Source: Kiritimatiellia bacterium (GTDB lineage Bacteria > Verrucomicrobiota > Kiritimatiellia > UBA8416 > SLMC01). From it: a stretch of DNA of 5,800 nucleotides. Below are positions 4,629 to 5,800 of the stretch, piece by piece. The stretch lies in contig SLMC01000312.1 of NCBI GenBank assembly GCA_007133745.1, positions 1-5,800 of the forward strand, written 5' to 3'. Within the stretch, counting starts at the first letter, position 1, and each line of letters starts with the position of its first letter. The position numbers and the translations under genes are program-made. A model generated the notes under the pieces. The model was not told where the DNA came from and did no database searches. It saw only the letters and a list, made by a program, of their open reading frames with translations.

Positions 4629-4698
4629 CCGCCAACCGCCAACCGCCAACTCTCCCCCGCACCCCGCATCACGCATCACTCATCATTCATCATTTTCT
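4629..4698 (+). repeat. Graded 7-bp tandem array
   Basis: Ten heptamers in register: CCGCCAA three times (4629-4649), one divergent unit CTCTCCC, then CCGCACC, CCGCATC, ACGCATC, ACTCATC, ATTCATC (4657-4691) and a decayed ATTTTCT. From the fifth to the ninth unit each step changes a single base, so the sequence drifts from GC-rich to AT-rich in order. The 7-bp period argues against coding. It resembles the array at 1258-1306 in period and in stepwise change, but not in sequence. Confidence 0.8.
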
Positions 4699-4755
4699 TC
4701 CATGGCCTGCGGGTTGCTAGCAGGAGAACGTATACCTGCCGTTTGAAATTTAATA

Positions 4756-4784
4756 TTGACAAAATTTGATATCATCTCTAATTG
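4756..4784 (+). promoter_or_regulatory. Likely sigma-70-type promoter of pseB
   Basis: A perfect -35 box TTGACA lies at 4756-4761 within an AT-rich island. The -10 is less clear: TCTAAT at 4777-4782 matches five of six consensus bases but with a short 15-base spacer, and TAATTG at 4779-4784 has the ideal 17-base spacer but a poor match. Transcription would start about 20-30 bases before the pseB ATG. Confidence 0.5.
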
Positions 4785-4802
4785 TAACGCTTTGAGCAAA
4801 TT

Positions 4803-4806
4803 GGAG
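4803..4806 (+). promoter_or_regulatory. Ribosome binding site of pseB
   Basis: GGAG lies eight bases before the ATG at 4815. An upstream ATG at 4810 meets a stop after two codons, so 4815 is the start. Confidence 0.65.
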
Positions 4807-4814
4807 AAAATGCC

Positions 4815-5800
4815 ATGACCTATGCTGGACCGTTGGATTTTCTGGCAGGCGCCCGTATCCTGATTACGGGCGGGACGGGGTCGTTAGGCAAAACACTCAT
4901 TCGCATCCTCCTGGATCAAAGCGATGTAGAATCCGTCATTGTCTTCAGCCGCGACGAATTCAAACAGTACCAGATGCAGGCAGGCATGGACTCTGCCGAT
5001 CTAAAACGCATGCGTTTTTTTCTGGGCGATGTGCGGGACGGAGATCGCCTGCGCCGCGCCATGCACGGGGTGGACTATGTCGTGCATACCGCCGCGCTCA
5101 AGCATGTGCCTGCCGCGGAATACAACCCGTTCGAGTTTGTCCAGACGAATGTCATTGGGGCGGAGAATGTTATCAACGCCTGCATGGACAACGGCGTCAA
5201 AAAAGTTGTCGCGCTTAGCACGGACAAGGCGGCCAACCCGATCAACCTGTACGGCGCCACGAAGCTCTGTTCCGACAAGCTGTTCATTGCCGGCAACAAC
5301 TACAGCGGCAAGAAGCCGACGCGTTTTGGCGTCGTGCGCTACGGCAACGTGGTGGGCAGTCGCGGCAGCGTCGTGCCTTTTTTCCTGAAAGAACGCAAAA
5401 AAGGCGTCTTACCCGTTACCGACCCGCGCATGACCCGGTTCTGGATTACCATTGAACAGGGGGCTTGGCTGGTTTTCAACGCCTTGCGCGACATGGCGGG
5501 CGGAGAAATCTTCGTGCCACGCATTCCCAGCATGCGCATTGACGAATTGGCCAAAACGATTGGACCCGATTGCAAAATCGACATTATCGGCATTCGGCCG
5601 GGTGAAAAGCTGCATGAAGTGATGGTCCCCTCCGACGACGGCCATGCCGCCGTAGCCTTCGACAAGTATTTCATCATCCTGCCCCAGCAGAAACTGCCGC
5701 AATGGGCGGTCAGGGAAGCCGACTGCCTGGCAGCAGGCGGCACGCTGTGTCCGCCCGACTTCCATTACGGCAGCGAGAACAACACGCAATGGCTGCAGAA
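4815..5800 (+). CDS. pseB: UDP-N-acetylglucosamine 4,6-dehydratase (inverting), PseB/FlaA1 type, 3' end cut by window
   Basis: PseB removes water from UDP-GlcNAc with C5 inversion, the first step to pseudaminic acid, which many bacteria attach to flagellin or surface polysaccharide. The 328 residues present cover nearly the entire family length (about 330-345). Visible: an NADP-binding Rossmann loop ILITGGTGSLGK (15-26); LGDVRD (70-75); HTAALKHVPAAEYNP (91-105); the active-site STDKAANP with T136, D137 and K138; YGATK with Y146 and K150; RYGNVVGSRGSVVPFF (175-190); and RPGEKLHEVM (261-270). The STDK...YxxxK arrangement fits the inverting FlaA1/PseB group. No membrane segment is present, unlike the larger membrane-bound CapD/PglF dehydratases. 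It has its own promoter-like island and is divergent from flhB. A pseC aminotransferase would be expected to the right if this is a pseudaminic acid operon; that lies outside the window. A capsule- or LPS-related role is the main alternative. Confidence 0.9.
   Translation, partial: MTYAGPLDFLAGARILITGGTGSLGKTLIRILLDQSDVESVIVFSRDEFKQYQMQAGMDSADLKRMRFFLGDVRDGDRLRRAMHGVDYVVHTAALKHVPAAEYNPFEFVQTNVIGAENVINACMDNGVKKVVALSTDKAANPINLYGATKLCSDKLFIAGNNYSGKKPTRFGVVRYGNVVGSRGSVVPFFLKERKKGVLPVTDPRMTRFWITIEQGAWLVFNALRDMAGGEIFVPRIPSMRIDELAKTIGPDCKIDIIGIRPGEKLHEVMVPSDDGHAAVAFDKYFIILPQQKLPQWAVREADCLAAGGTLCPPDFHYGSENNTQWLQ

Larger units (their letters stand above)
4264..4814. other. Divergent, repeat-dense region between flhB and pseB
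   Basis: This 551-base gap has no supportable gene. From the flhB side it holds the leader hairpin, the second copy of the hairpin repeat (4318-4357), the second 47-bp repeat (4361-4407), a CACGGAG half-element (4422-4440), a 26-bp inverted repeat (4437-4462 with 4535-4560), a shortened 47-bp-type repeat (4568-4596), two 19-base direct repeats (4512-4530 and 4610-4628), a graded 7-bp array (4629-4698) and an AT-rich island with the likely pseB promoter. The + strand from about 4500 to 4700 is strongly pyrimidine-rich. An open frame at 4453-4746 reads only through these repeats. Confidence 0.75.

Noticed and set aside
4629..4698. CRISPR array
   Set aside because: Units are 7 bp and contiguous; there are no repeat-spacer lengths and no cas genes.
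4453..4746. A 97-codon open frame on the + strand in the divergent gap
   Set aside because: It consists of pyrimidine-rich repeats and the 7-bp array, has no convincing ribosome site, and its translation is of the spurious repeat type.

Overview
The window holds four protein genes and an unusually dense set of intergenic repeats. Three of the genes point to a flagellated, Gram-negative-type bacterium: flgL (hook-filament junction protein), flhB (export-gate switch protein) and a PseB/FlaA1-type sugar-nucleotide dehydratase that often serves flagellin glycosylation. The fourth is a soluble PAS-containing hybrid histidine kinase. The genes look GC-rich. The gaps contain short-period repeats whose chance translations (HGDTE, RVSV, CHPELARDL, SRITHHSS) I recognise as spurious protein signatures from environmental genomes, often of PVC-group or related lineages. 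The taxonomic placement is only an inference from this repeat style and from the scattered flagellar genes.

Layout: 1-224, flgL leader with a G-rich tract. 225-1145 (+), flgL. 1146-1317, convergent gap with a hairpin repeat and a 7-bp-period array. 1318-2889 (-), hybrid histidine kinase. 2890-3198, repeat-filled gap with a long inverted repeat, a 47-bp dispersed repeat, a further hairpin and a CHPELARDL-type repeat. 3199-4263 (-), flhB. 4264-4814, divergent gap with a second copy of the hairpin repeat, an inverted second copy of the 47-bp repeat, a large nested palindrome, a graded 7-bp array and an AT-rich promoter-like island. 4815-5800 (+), pseB, running off the right edge.

How they fit: FlhB gates export of flagellar proteins, FlgL is one of the exported substrates and carries the filament, and PseB would start synthesis of a nonulosonic acid (pseudaminic acid) used on flagellin or on the surface. 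The kinase is encoded downstream of flhB on the same strand. It has a receiver but no visible output domain and could signal to motility or elsewhere; its target is unknown.

The most unusual content is intergenic: flhB is bracketed by inverted copies of a 47-bp repeat (44/47 identical), a 40-bp hairpin element occurs twice with one compensatory stem change, and two heptameric arrays drift stepwise from unit to unit. These look like a modular family of dispersed non-coding elements rather than regulatory sites of single genes.
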